From contig JAZOQG010000085.1 of the NCBI GenBank assembly GCA_045656005.1, forward strand, positions 1 through 40,260: DNA of 40,260 bases, in the 5' to 3' direction. Positions 23,305-31,892 of the stretch are shown piece by piece (position 1 is the first letter of the stretch; each line of letters starts with the position of its first letter). The position numbers and the translations under genes were made by a program. A model generated the notes under the pieces. That model did no database searches. It was not told where the DNA came from and was given only the letters and a program-made list of their open reading frames with translations. This DNA is from JAZNQN01 sp045656005 (GTDB taxonomy: Bacteria > Bacillota > Clostridia > UMGS1883 > UMGS1540).

Positions 23305-23333
23305 ATTGTACAATCTTTTAAGTCAAATGTCAA
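23305..23333 (-). promoter_or_regulatory. Promoter of rny
   Basis: Perfect TTGACA (23333-23328), 17-base spacer, TACAAT (23310-23305) on the minus strand, giving a leader of about 75-80 bases. No hairpin terminator is seen between the polysaccharide operon's last gene and this promoter. Confidence 0.85.
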
Positions 23334-23378
23334 GTTTTTTATCACAAAATCAGTCAATATTGCATTAAAATTCTTATT

Positions 23379-24023
23379 TTATTTGTTCATTGGACAATTT
23401 GCTATGCAAATTCCGCACACAGAGCCTCTCCCTATTTTCTGATATGCTTTTTTCATGTGGTCCGAACAAGCCTTTCTGTCGAGCAAATCAGCAGTAGGGT
23501 TTTCAGGGTCAAAATCTATGTTGTATATCGCATTGGCAGGACATTTTTTTGCACATATTCCACATCCAATGCACCCTTTTACTTCTTTGTTTTCAATGTT
23601 TTCAAATGGATAATCCGTAAAAATTGTGCCAAGTCTTACCCCTGCACCACCCTCGTTTGCAATAAAAAGCCCGCTTCTTCCGATTACACCAAGACCCGCC
23701 TGCACCGCTGCTTTTTTGTGGCTTTCAAGTCCGCACATGGTTTCGTTTCCGCCAACGGTTTGTGATGCCGCAATCGGCAAATACTTATATCCTTGCCTTT
23801 CTATTTCTGCCCCGATTAAATAAACCGCCCTGTCTATCGCGGCATTTACCGTGCGATAGTGATGAAAATATTCGTATGTCGGCCCATTTTCTATGTTTTC
23901 AATAATGTAACTTGATAATTTAAAAACCAATGTAATTGCATAGGGAAGGTCTTTTTTGTCACTTTTTGAAATACCTGCGGTATGAAAACCGCAGGTAGCT
24001 TTAAAATCACTTAAATTAATCAT
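23379..24023 (-). CDS. Small 4Fe-4S double-cluster protein related to epoxyqueuosine reductase
   Basis: A 214-residue protein with ferredoxin-type cluster motifs: C151-x2-C154-x2-C157-x3-C161-P (CIGCGICAKKCP) and a second set with C203-x2-C206-x3-C210-P (CGICIANCP, with C186 as likely fourth ligand). The middle part (GLESHKKAAVQAGLGVIGRSGLFIANEGGAGVRLGTIFTDY) resembles QueG/COG1600. QueG is normally 300-380 residues with a cobalamin-binding N-terminal domain; here the N-terminal part is shortened, so queuosine synthesis is doubtful and I give no symbol. It starts in an ATGA overlap with the nucleotidyltransferase gene, so it is the translationally coupled last gene of the polysaccharide operon. 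Its role there is unknown. Confidence 0.75.
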   Translation of the reverse strand: MINLSDFKATCGFHTAGISKSDKKDLPYAITLVFKLSSYIIENIENGPTYEYFHHYRTVNAAIDRAVYLIGAEIERQGYKYLPIAASQTVGGNETMCGLESHKKAAVQAGLGVIGRSGLFIANEGGAGVRLGTIFTDYPFENIENKEVKGCIGCGICAKKCPANAIYNIDFDPENPTADLLDRKACSDHMKKAYQKIGRGSVCGICIANCPMNK

Positions 24024-24751
24024 AGTCCCATATATTCCTCTTGTACTTTGTTGTAACTTTCCAAATCGCCTATATCATAACGCTTTCCGGGCATTTCCAT
24101 GGCATGCACTGCAGTTTGTCCCGAAAGCCATGCCGCAAAACTGCCGGGTGCATCCGTGCCGCACCCTGACTCTATCCCGATTTTCACAAATTTCACATCT
24201 TCTTTTTTGTAAAAATAAAATGGAGGACAACACCAGTTTGTCAATGGATTTTCAGGCTTTTCAACCATACTCAACACAAGACCATTTTCGTCTATTTCCA
24301 TAACCCCTGCTTTTGAGAGCTTCTTTTTATCACTTTCAAAATATCTCATAATGCAGGAAGTTCCCTTTTCTTCTGCATATTCTATAAATTTTGTCATGCT
24401 GAAGTCGAGAAGATTGTCACCTGCAATTACCAGTAAATCGTCGCAAAGTCCCAGCTTTTCTATAGCAAACTGAATATCACGCACCGCTCCGAGCCTTGTT
24501 TCATTGGAACTTGTACCATCGTCTAAAACTGTAATTTTCTGACTCTTTTCTGCTGCCCACTTGTCAAAATGATGCGCAAATTTGTGATTTGAAATTACTA
24601 CATATTCGTCAACTTTCCCTGCAGTATCAATATCTTCTATCAGCCAGTCTAAAATTGTTTTTTCTTTTACTTTCAAAAGCGGTTTCGGAAAATTTTCCGT
24701 TAAAGGATAAAGCCTCGTGGCATACCCTGCTGCCAAAATCAAACATTTCAT
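24020..24751 (-). CDS. Sugar-1-phosphate nucleotidyltransferase
   Basis: A 243-residue Rossmann-type NTP transferase. The N-terminal signature LAAGYATRLYPLTENFPKPL (6-25) carries the variant G-Y-A-T-R-L (usual G-x-G-T-R-L) and the Lys that binds phosphate. AGDNLLDFS is the metal-binding Asp motif, and VEKPENP and GKRYDIGDLESY are the later active-site blocks. It lacks the left-handed helix acetyltransferase tail, so it is a pure nucleotidyltransferase. It overlaps the upstream sugar kinase by four bases (ATGA), which suggests the kinase makes the sugar-1-phosphate that this enzyme activates. Which sugar and which nucleotide cannot be told. Confidence 0.85.
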   Translation of the reverse strand: MKCLILAAGYATRLYPLTENFPKPLLKVKEKTILDWLIEDIDTAGKVDEYVVISNHKFAHHFDKWAAEKSQKITVLDDGTSSNETRLGAVRDIQFAIEKLGLCDDLLVIAGDNLLDFSMTKFIEYAEEKGTSCIMRYFESDKKKLSKAGVMEIDENGLVLSMVEKPENPLTNWCCPPFYFYKKEDVKFVKIGIESGCGTDAPGSFAAWLSGQTAVHAMEMPGKRYDIGDLESYNKVQEEYMGL

Positions 24752-25923
24752 AATTCTACTCCGTCGGCACTTTCGCAGATATGAACTGAAAATTTGCCTT
24801 CATACTCCGGAAAAGCCTTTAAATATTCTCTTGTAATTTTTTCGACTATACTTTCTTCAAAATCGGGATTTATCAGTGCCATGCAGCACCCTTTAAACCC
24901 TGCACCCTGAAACCTTCCGCCGTAAACACCTTCGGTTTCAGTCATTATTTCGTATAACTTTTTAAGTTCAGGTGAACCTGTTTCGTAACTATAAATCGAA
25001 GATTTCCCACTTTCAAAAGAAAGCCTCCCATATTCTTCGATGTCACCTCTGCGCCATGCCTCAGCACCTTCTGAAACCCTCTGCATTTCGCTATACCAGT
25101 GGTCAGCTCTTTTTCTGAAATTTTCCGGAAGCTTGTCACGATGCTTTAAATAAATTTCTTTAGGCACATCACGAAGATTTGTGTCTTTTATTTTACCATA
25201 CTCCATTCCTTCAAAAGCCATTATGGAATATGCCGCTGCCCTACACTCGTCAACACGCATGTTGTAAGCAGAACCTGCTAAATTCCTTTCAACACCAGAA
25301 AAGAAGATTGCTATTTTGTAAGGCTTCATGTCAGGGTGAGTGGGAATAAGCTCGTAAGTGTCATCGTTTGTATCAAGATATAATAAATGGTTTTTCTTTG
25401 AATAAACCTCGCAGCTTTGGTCTAGCTTTCCGCATGCAACTCCAACGTAGTTGTTTTCGGCACTTTTTGCGGTCATAACCATTTCATAAGGCGATAGCGT
25501 TATGCCATTTAATTTACAAAGTGCAGATAAAAAGCATATAATCACCGCTGCAGAAGAAGAAAGACCGCCAATAGGAATACTCCCCTCAATAACTCCGCAA
25601 AGCCCAACTTTGAGGCGATATTTCTGCCCAAGCGCCCACGTAGCTCCTCGTAAGTAGTCCGCCCAGTCACCTTCTTTTTCCTCGGGCACATCACTCACAT
25701 GCCATTGCGCCCTCTTCTCAAACTGCAAGGATGAAAGCTCAATAATTCCGTTTTGCTTTGCACCATACGCCATGCGAACTCCTTCGCTTATAGCAAACCC
25801 CGTAATCTTGCCTAAATTGTGGTCAACATGTGCCCCTAAAGGACATATCCTGTAAGGACAAAATGCCACTTCGTCAGCACTTCGCTTATATAACTGCTTA
25901 AACTTTTTCTCACTCTTTAACAT
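24748..25923 (-). CDS. GHMP sugar kinase, galactokinase-like
   Basis: A 391-residue GHMP kinase. Galactokinase-type signature RICPLGAHVDHNLGKITG (25-42), ATP loop EGSIPIGGLSSSAA (113-126), catalytic-Asp motif VACGKLDQS, and motif 3 GGRFQGAGFKGCC near the C-terminus. The signature differs from true GalK (GRVNLIGEHTDY), so the sugar may be galactose or another anomeric-phosphorylated sugar such as L-arabinose, fucose or a uronic acid. ATG 25923 follows TTGGAG by five bases. The downstream nucleotidyltransferase overlaps, forming a kinase-plus-activation pair inside the polysaccharide operon. Confidence 0.82.
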   Translation of the reverse strand: MLKSEKKFKQLYKRSADEVAFCPYRICPLGAHVDHNLGKITGFAISEGVRMAYGAKQNGIIELSSLQFEKRAQWHVSDVPEEKEGDWADYLRGATWALGQKYRLKVGLCGVIEGSIPIGGLSSSAAVIICFLSALCKLNGITLSPYEMVMTAKSAENNYVGVACGKLDQSCEVYSKKNHLLYLDTNDDTYELIPTHPDMKPYKIAIFFSGVERNLAGSAYNMRVDECRAAAYSIMAFEGMEYGKIKDTNLRDVPKEIYLKHRDKLPENFRKRADHWYSEMQRVSEGAEAWRRGDIEEYGRLSFESGKSSIYSYETGSPELKKLYEIMTETEGVYGGRFQGAGFKGCCMALINPDFEESIVEKITREYLKAFPEYEGKFSVHICESADGVEL

Positions 25924-25941
25924 GCTAGCTCCAATCAAATT

Positions 25942-27438
25942 TTATTTTCTTTTAAGAAAAAACTTTATTGCTCCGCCAATCATTTTTCTATAAAATACAA
26001 AATTTACTACAGCGCAAATTGCAAGACAAATAAACCCAACCTTAAATGCCATACCAATAAGCGACAGATAACTTATTGAAGCAAGTTTTATCCAAAAAGT
26101 TGCCAAAACCATTAACCCTGCTGATAAAATGTCAACAAACATGTGTTTTATAAAATATTTTATTTCTCTGTATAAAATGTTCTTTGACAAATAAACAGCG
26201 AGATAAATTGTCCTGTATAAAAGTGCAACCAGTTTGCCTATAGCAACACCAATAAGTCCCCACCATAACGTACACAAAACTGATATCACGGCACAGATTG
26301 CAGCCTCAATTATCGAAGAGGTCTGCGTCTGCTTGTAATGCCCTGCCGCCTGAATCATCATTTCATAAGGGAGTCTTATGCAATACGCCGCCTGCGATAA
26401 TGTCATAATCACTCCAAAGAGCGGATATATGTAGTCAGCATCGGTAAAATTAACAGTATAAACCTTAACAAAAGGAATAAGTAGTATTCCGGTTATTGTA
26501 AACATAAGCGTTACCAACGTGTGAAACGCAAATACTATGGTAGAGTGTGTGTTTTGAAGTGTCTCCTCTTCTTTGTTGGCATACATGTTGCCGAGCATGG
26601 CTTGTACACCTGTGTTAAGTGAATAAATCACCTGTTTTATACCATTTACTACTAAAAAATAAACACTATATATTGAGATATCCTTAAGTCCTGCAAAGAG
26701 TGTCAGCACAACTGTAGCAATATTTTGTCGCACTACCGCTGAAATATGTTGTGCCAATCCATTCCATTTTTGCTTTATAGGTTCTTCGTCAAGTGTTAGC
26801 TTTAAATTAATTTTATAATGCCTGTCAACATAAAACTTTACAACCAGAGGCTGGATTAAAAAAGCCAAAGCAGAAGCCAACTTCACCATATGTACCGAGC
26901 CACCGAGTTTTGTCAAGACAACTGTTGCCAGAGTGTTCATTATAAGGGTTACGCAATGTGCTCCAAGCTGAATAAACGAAAGCTGATCTGCATTCAAAAG
27001 GAGTTTATATGGCAAAAATAAATAGTGCTGCGCAATATAACTGAATGCCATTACTACAATTAAAGATGCCACGTAGAAAAAATCAAAAGATCCCTTAACT
27101 AAAAAAGGATATGTAATAACCAAACCGAGAACATAAACACATAAAATTTTCATTATGTTCCCAAAAAATCTTTTTGACGCAATTATTACCTTACTTATTT
27201 CATCATCATTTTTGTCGGCAAGCGGTCTATATAACGCAGACTGCACAACCGCCCCAACACCACACTCACAAAGAGCAATAATAGCTAAAAACTGCATTAT
27301 TGAATTTATAAGACCATTAACTTCCGACCCAAAATATGGTATAATAAACTTGGGTAGTATAAAACCACATATAATAGTTATAACCTGATAAACTAATGCA
27401 ACAGTAGCATTAAGTCCTAATTTTTTTGCACGATTCAT
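25942..27438 (-). CDS. Wzx-type polysaccharide flippase (MOP superfamily)
   Basis: A 498-residue, very hydrophobic protein with about fourteen helices. The first helices (ATVALVYQVITIICGFILP, then PYFGSEVNGLINSIMQFLAIIALCECGVGAVVQSALY) are typical of Wzx/RfbX flippases, which move lipid-linked repeat units across the membrane. ATG 27438 was chosen for its RBS (AAGG five bases upstream); ATG 27453 and an earlier start at 27534 lack one and would extend into the preceding gene. It follows a TupA-like gene by 28 bases. Confidence 0.88.
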   Translation of the reverse strand: MNRAKKLGLNATVALVYQVITIICGFILPKFIIPYFGSEVNGLINSIMQFLAIIALCECGVGAVVQSALYRPLADKNDDEISKVIIASKRFFGNIMKILCVYVLGLVITYPFLVKGSFDFFYVASLIVVMAFSYIAQHYLFLPYKLLLNADQLSFIQLGAHCVTLIMNTLATVVLTKLGGSVHMVKLASALAFLIQPLVVKFYVDRHYKINLKLTLDEEPIKQKWNGLAQHISAVVRQNIATVVLTLFAGLKDISIYSVYFLVVNGIKQVIYSLNTGVQAMLGNMYANKEEETLQNTHSTIVFAFHTLVTLMFTITGILLIPFVKVYTVNFTDADYIYPLFGVIMTLSQAAYCIRLPYEMMIQAAGHYKQTQTSSIIEAAICAVISVLCTLWWGLIGVAIGKLVALLYRTIYLAVYLSKNILYREIKYFIKHMFVDILSAGLMVLATFWIKLASISYLSLIGMAFKVGFICLAICAVVNFVFYRKMIGGAIKFFLKRK

Positions 27439-27466
27439 TAAAACCTTTTCCATTCTATTATTAAAA

Positions 27467-28378
27467 TTATTTTTCAGGCAATTTGATGTATGAGCCAAAT
27501 TTATAGTCCCATTCTTCCGGTTCAAATTTTTCAAATCCCCCTCCCGGAAAAAAAGTTAACTCTCCAAAATAAACCCTTTTATCTACCTCGTAAAAATCCA
27601 CACGTATAAACGGTATATTTCTACTTAATTTTTCTGCCAATGATATCATCTTTTCGTAATTCACTGGGCACTCGATACGCTCATGCGATTTTGGATAATG
27701 TCTTTCAAATGGCATAACTTTCCAATCTCTATCAAAAAAAGTTACTTTTAAATCATTTGTTCTATCAGTACATACAAAAGAATTTTTACACACACCATTG
27801 TAACACATAAATTTATAATCTATTAAATGTCCGCTTATATCTTCAATAAATTCCTCTGCAATAATCCGCGGTTTAACATTTTTATAAGGCCATTCGCGCC
27901 CAACATAGTAAAAATTCCTTGCAAGAGATTTTTCTATTTTTTTTCTTACCCTTTTTAAATTCAGTGTTTTTTTATCTCTGCAAATAACAAGTCCTCCACT
28001 ATCATGCGTGCACTTTAAAACAAACTGATTGGGCAAACTGTCAAAATCTATATCGTCAAACTTGTCCCACACACCCAAAGTAGGTATTATATATTCTTCA
28101 CCTATTATGTCTGAAACGTATTTTTTAACCTCAAATTTATCAACCATTGTAGTATATATAGGTTTTCTGTCATACAATTTAAGCCATTGAAGTTTCTCGT
28201 TGAAAGTTTTTGGACTGTTTAAATCTGGTTTTTCTCCGATAGTTGCCTTGAATTTTCTTGTAATATATTCTTCATCTGACAAATGATTATAAAATCCAAG
28301 TTGTGCATGCTTTAAAAATCTATAATCTCTATCTGTAAAATACTTTATGATTTTTTTAACCTTGTTAATTAAGCTCAT
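27467..28378 (-). CDS. TupA-like ATP-grasp ligase (first copy)
   Basis: A 303-residue protein of the ATPgrasp_TupA group. Marks: KTFNEKLQWLKLYDRKP near residue 57, QFVLKCTHDSGGLVICRDK (ATP-binding loop), GREWPYKNVKPRIIAEEFI, DYKFMCYNG and VRVDFYE...YFGELTFFPGGG (metal-binding residues at the end). The name comes from TupA of the alkaliphile Bacillus, involved in joining poly-glutamate to glucuronate in teichuronopeptide. Family members are common in capsule clusters of Clostridia, where their reaction is mostly untested. A second member lies at 31893. Spacing to the flanking glycosyltransferase gene is five bases. Confidence 0.85.
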   Translation of the reverse strand: MSLINKVKKIIKYFTDRDYRFLKHAQLGFYNHLSDEEYITRKFKATIGEKPDLNSPKTFNEKLQWLKLYDRKPIYTTMVDKFEVKKYVSDIIGEEYIIPTLGVWDKFDDIDFDSLPNQFVLKCTHDSGGLVICRDKKTLNLKRVRKKIEKSLARNFYYVGREWPYKNVKPRIIAEEFIEDISGHLIDYKFMCYNGVCKNSFVCTDRTNDLKVTFFDRDWKVMPFERHYPKSHERIECPVNYEKMISLAEKLSRNIPFIRVDFYEVDKRVYFGELTFFPGGGFEKFEPEEWDYKFGSYIKLPEK

Positions 28379-28383
28379 TCTTC

Positions 28384-29493
28384 TTAATCACCCACAACCT
28401 CTCTGAAAATTTGCTCCCACACGCCTGCGATTTTTTCCTCGGAAAAATCCTCTGCCACCTTCAATCCCTCTTTAGAAAATCTTTTCGAGATTTCTCTGTT
28501 TTCGACTATTTTTAATATTTTCTCTGCAATTTGCTTTTCGTCACCACATGGTACCAAAAAACCATTTTCGCCATTATCAATAAGTAGTTTTGCCCCTCCG
28601 GGACTACAATCGGTTGAAACGCAAGGAACGCCCACGCTCAAAGCCTCAATCAAGGCATTGGGAATCCCTTCAAAGTCAGAAGTTAGCACAAATGCTTTAG
28701 CATTTACAATTTCTTTTTCAACACCAATCACCTTGCCGGCAAGAGTTACATAATTATTTACTCCCATTTGCGTTATCATCTCTTGTATTTTCTCTTTATC
28801 CTCTCCATCACCATAAATTACAAGCCTAAGCTCAGGGTGTGTCTTATGTACAATATCAAAAGCCTTTAGCAAAACATCCTGTCTTTTTTGATGAAGCGAC
28901 AATCTCCCTACCGTTACAATACGATTATCTCGTTCTTCAAATGTTGGAATTTGCTCGCACAAAACTTTAACTTCATCAGTTATCACTACAGGATTGGGAA
29001 TTACAACGCTATTCTCATATATATTATATTTATCTTTAAAAAACTCGCGTGCCCCTTCCGTTTGAAACACTGTGATGTCTGCAAAGCTCATGAGCCAAAT
29101 TTTTATTTTCCCAAGCACACCCCGTCTTTTGTACGGGTCAACTCTTTCAGATGTAACAACCTTGCATCTTTTTCTTGCAATCGGCAAATACATATAACCC
29201 ACCGAATCTAAAAAAGAAACTAATACATCGGGGTTTTCTTCTTTTACATAATTATCTAATTTTAACAGTACATTTAACATTCCAAATGTATTACGAACAA
29301 ATCGGCTTTTGCTTTGCTTAACTCCAAGCCAATGAAATTCCACATTTTTCCCAAGTTTTCTTTCCTTCTCGCCCGAGAAAAGTGCAACAAATTTTACGTT
29401 GTGTCCTTGTTGCCCCATCTGCTTAGCAATCCATGCCATCATTTTGGGCGCACCCGAATATACCAATCTTGGAATAATAAACACTATTTTCAT
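28384..29493 (-). CDS. GT4-family glycosyltransferase
   Basis: A 369-residue GT-B enzyme. N-terminal acceptor domain starts MKIVFIIPRLVYSGAPKMMA (the glycine/aspartate loop of GT4), and the C-terminal donor domain has VGRLSLHQKRQDVLLKAF, VIYGDGEDKEKI and the E-x7-E motif in DFEGIPNALIEALSVG. It transfers a nucleotide-activated sugar with retention onto the lipid-linked repeat unit on the inner membrane face. Sugar specificity is not readable. It follows the Wzy gene by two bases and precedes the TupA-like gene by five, so it is in one transcript. Confidence 0.88.
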   Translation of the reverse strand: MKIVFIIPRLVYSGAPKMMAWIAKQMGQQGHNVKFVALFSGEKERKLGKNVEFHWLGVKQSKSRFVRNTFGMLNVLLKLDNYVKEENPDVLVSFLDSVGYMYLPIARKRCKVVTSERVDPYKRRGVLGKIKIWLMSFADITVFQTEGAREFFKDKYNIYENSVVIPNPVVITDEVKVLCEQIPTFEERDNRIVTVGRLSLHQKRQDVLLKAFDIVHKTHPELRLVIYGDGEDKEKIQEMITQMGVNNYVTLAGKVIGVEKEIVNAKAFVLTSDFEGIPNALIEALSVGVPCVSTDCSPGGAKLLIDNGENGFLVPCGDEKQIAEKILKIVENREISKRFSKEGLKVAEDFSEEKIAGVWEQIFREVVGD

Positions 29494-29495
29494 TT

Positions 29496-30728
29496 TTATG
29501 AATCCTCACTTTTATTTTTTAGCAATAAAGGCAGTACCGGAATTATATACAATGTCATTATACCCTCTTCAGCCGAGCGAAATCCCAAGTTCAAAATAAG
29601 AAAGCATATATATATTACCACTATCAAAATAGCTATTATTCCATTTTGAAGTTTATTATAATTTTCTTTTAAATTCTTATAATATCCCATAAAAAACAGT
29701 GTGTAAAACCCAAGTGCAAAAATACCATAACGCGCCATATCGTCAAGTAATTGAGAATGATATCCTATGTCGTTATCGAATGTAATATATGAGTAGTGCG
29801 AACCCACTCCGAAAGGATGTTTTAAAAATGTTTGCAAAGAAGATAAATATAATTCCAACCTCAAGCCTACATCCCCGGTGTTTTGTCCTCCGTAAAGCAG
29901 ATCTCTTATTCCCAATATGCGTTCTACAAATCTATGATTATCAACATTGTTACATATCATCGTAAGCAAATCATAACCCATTATATAAAGTATAATCAGT
30001 GCCACGCTGATAATTAAAACCCAAATCATTCTGGTAATATTTTTTTGCTTTACAACCAAAGAAAAAGCAATAGCAAAAATAAAAACAATAATACTTATGA
30101 AAAATGATGCATTTGACAAAACAAAAAATATCATAGCAAGCAAAATGGTACTAACAAGTTTTGTCCAAAACATTTTTGGTAAACAAATAAGAATAGGCAC
30201 CCAAAAAACCATGCTTTGAAAAATGTATATACTTCCTATATTTTTTTGTCTAAAGGATTTTTGAATATTATCATCGGCTGCGGCATGCGTGATGGTTCTT
30301 GCCGCACCATTATCCATTATAACACCTATGGCAGAAGTAATACAAGTTATGATATAAAGCACAAGCAGAAACTTACCTATTCGTATTCTGCCATCGTCAT
30401 TTAAAACACCAAAATACAAAAGTGCAGTTCCCCAAAAAGTAAAGCTCACTCTTATGTGTCTATGGGCGTCTCCTACATTCAATAGATATAATGTTGTAAG
30501 AACCAAAAAATAAAGCAGTACTGCACCTGTTATTTTATTAAGTTTAAAACCATTAAGCAAAAACAAGCCTACCACACCGCCAAAATAACAACCAAAAAAT
30601 ATGTATTTAAAAAATCCTGCCGACAGAGTAGCATTTACAACCGGTAAAAAGTACCACATATAAAAAATACAAATAAGTATTTCAAATAAAATGGATACCC
30701 CTGGCTTTTTTGTTTTTAAATTATTCAT
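29496..30728 (-). CDS. Wzy-type O-antigen/capsule polymerase
   Basis: A 410-residue integral membrane protein with about ten to eleven helices and one larger external loop after the middle helices containing GVGSHYSYITFDNDIGYHSQLLD (the Wzy/O-antigen ligase region with conserved His and Asp). It polymerises repeat units once the flippase has exposed them. ATG 30728 overlaps the end of the upstream glycosyltransferase gene by eight bases; an in-frame TTG at 30734 is less likely. No strong RBS is seen, consistent with coupled translation. Confidence 0.82.
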   Translation of the reverse strand: MNNLKTKKPGVSILFEILICIFYMWYFLPVVNATLSAGFFKYIFFGCYFGGVVGLFLLNGFKLNKITGAVLLYFLVLTTLYLLNVGDAHRHIRVSFTFWGTALLYFGVLNDDGRIRIGKFLLVLYIITCITSAIGVIMDNGAARTITHAAADDNIQKSFRQKNIGSIYIFQSMVFWVPILICLPKMFWTKLVSTILLAMIFFVLSNASFFISIIVFIFAIAFSLVVKQKNITRMIWVLIISVALIILYIMGYDLLTMICNNVDNHRFVERILGIRDLLYGGQNTGDVGLRLELYLSSLQTFLKHPFGVGSHYSYITFDNDIGYHSQLLDDMARYGIFALGFYTLFFMGYYKNLKENYNKLQNGIIAILIVVIYICFLILNLGFRSAEEGIMTLYIIPVLPLLLKNKSEDS

Positions 30729-31869
30729 TTTCAACTTCTTCTTTTACCATCTTATAAAATTCATTTCTTTTTTTATCAAGCTTTGTTTCTTCGTATTCTC
30801 TTGCTTTTTCAAAATTTTCTTTCACAATTGTTTCCCAATCTTCTCTTTCGCAAATATTTTTAATTGCTCTTACAATGTCTTTTACATTTTTCCTGCGGAG
30901 CACAAATCTTTCCTGCAAAAGTTCAGGTATTCCTCCCGTTCTTGCACCTATACATATACAGCCACGGCTCATTGCTTCAACCAATGCCCTTGGTAACCCC
31001 TCCTGCAAACTGGGCTGAACATATATGTCCGTTTTATCAAGATTTTTGAATACTTCATCATGAGATAAACTGCCTAAAAATATAACATTTTCTTCTACTC
31101 CATATTTTTTTGCTATACATGAAAGCCTTTCGTTACTTCCGCCACCCGCAAGTTTGTACGTTACATTTATTTCTGCTTCTTTTAAAGCCTTAATCGCTTT
31201 TATAACATATCCCTGACCCTTATACTTTACATTCACCGCCGCACTCGTCATAAGTGTGATATTTTTCTTATCCGCAGTTTTGATTTTTTCTAACCTTTTC
31301 GCAACTACTTCATCAGTTATTTCAGCAATTTTTACGTCTGATACACCAATATTTTTACCATTTGTAGGATATCTGTTTTGTAAAAACTCGTTGGTTACAT
31401 ATAAAGCATAATCAGCATTTTTAACCACTTGTTTCATCTTTACAAACATGTATGGTGCAACAATTTTCCCTTTGATACTATGATTCCACAATGCGTCCCA
31501 AGTACAAGCCATACATTCAGCAAAATACTTTTTGCCTGACTTTCGTGCAATATCAACTGTAAGATTTGAAATAATTCCGGGGCAACGTGCTATTATTAAA
31601 TCAGCTTTCGAAATAATGTCGTGTATTTCTTTTCTGAATCTTTTTGAAAAAAGCTGATTCCATGAAGATATTACTGCAATTTCTCCTACCATCTCAGTTA
31701 CATCTTCCATTGATTCATCAACATCATCAAAGTTGAAAACTCTACCGCAAAAGTCGAGTTTTCCAAAAACACTATAATATCGCTTAATTATTGTAGAAAG
31801 CTGTGTTTTTAAATAATATCTATTGTTACACATCACTATATGAAAATCTGTTGCTATGCAAACATTCAT
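30721..31869 (-). CDS. GT4-family glycosyltransferase
   Basis: A 382-residue GT-B protein. The donor domain has NVKYKGQGYVIKAIKALKEA, KLAGGGSNERL, NVIFLGSLSHDEVF and the E-x7-E motif in SLQEGLPRALVEAMSRG, the typical GT4 block. The N-terminal half (MNVCIATDFHIVMCNNRYYL) lacks the usual Gly-rich loop and looks divergent. The C-terminal tail is rich in Lys and Glu and overlaps the polymerase gene by eight bases. It is a second sugar-adding step of the repeat unit. Confidence 0.82.
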   Translation of the reverse strand: MNVCIATDFHIVMCNNRYYLKTQLSTIIKRYYSVFGKLDFCGRVFNFDDVDESMEDVTEMVGEIAVISSWNQLFSKRFRKEIHDIISKADLIIARCPGIISNLTVDIARKSGKKYFAECMACTWDALWNHSIKGKIVAPYMFVKMKQVVKNADYALYVTNEFLQNRYPTNGKNIGVSDVKIAEITDEVVAKRLEKIKTADKKNITLMTSAAVNVKYKGQGYVIKAIKALKEAEINVTYKLAGGGSNERLSCIAKKYGVEENVIFLGSLSHDEVFKNLDKTDIYVQPSLQEGLPRALVEAMSRGCICIGARTGGIPELLQERFVLRRKNVKDIVRAIKNICEREDWETIVKENFEKAREYEETKLDKKRNEFYKMVKEEVENE

Positions 31870-31892
31870 GAAAACATCTCCATTCTCACACT

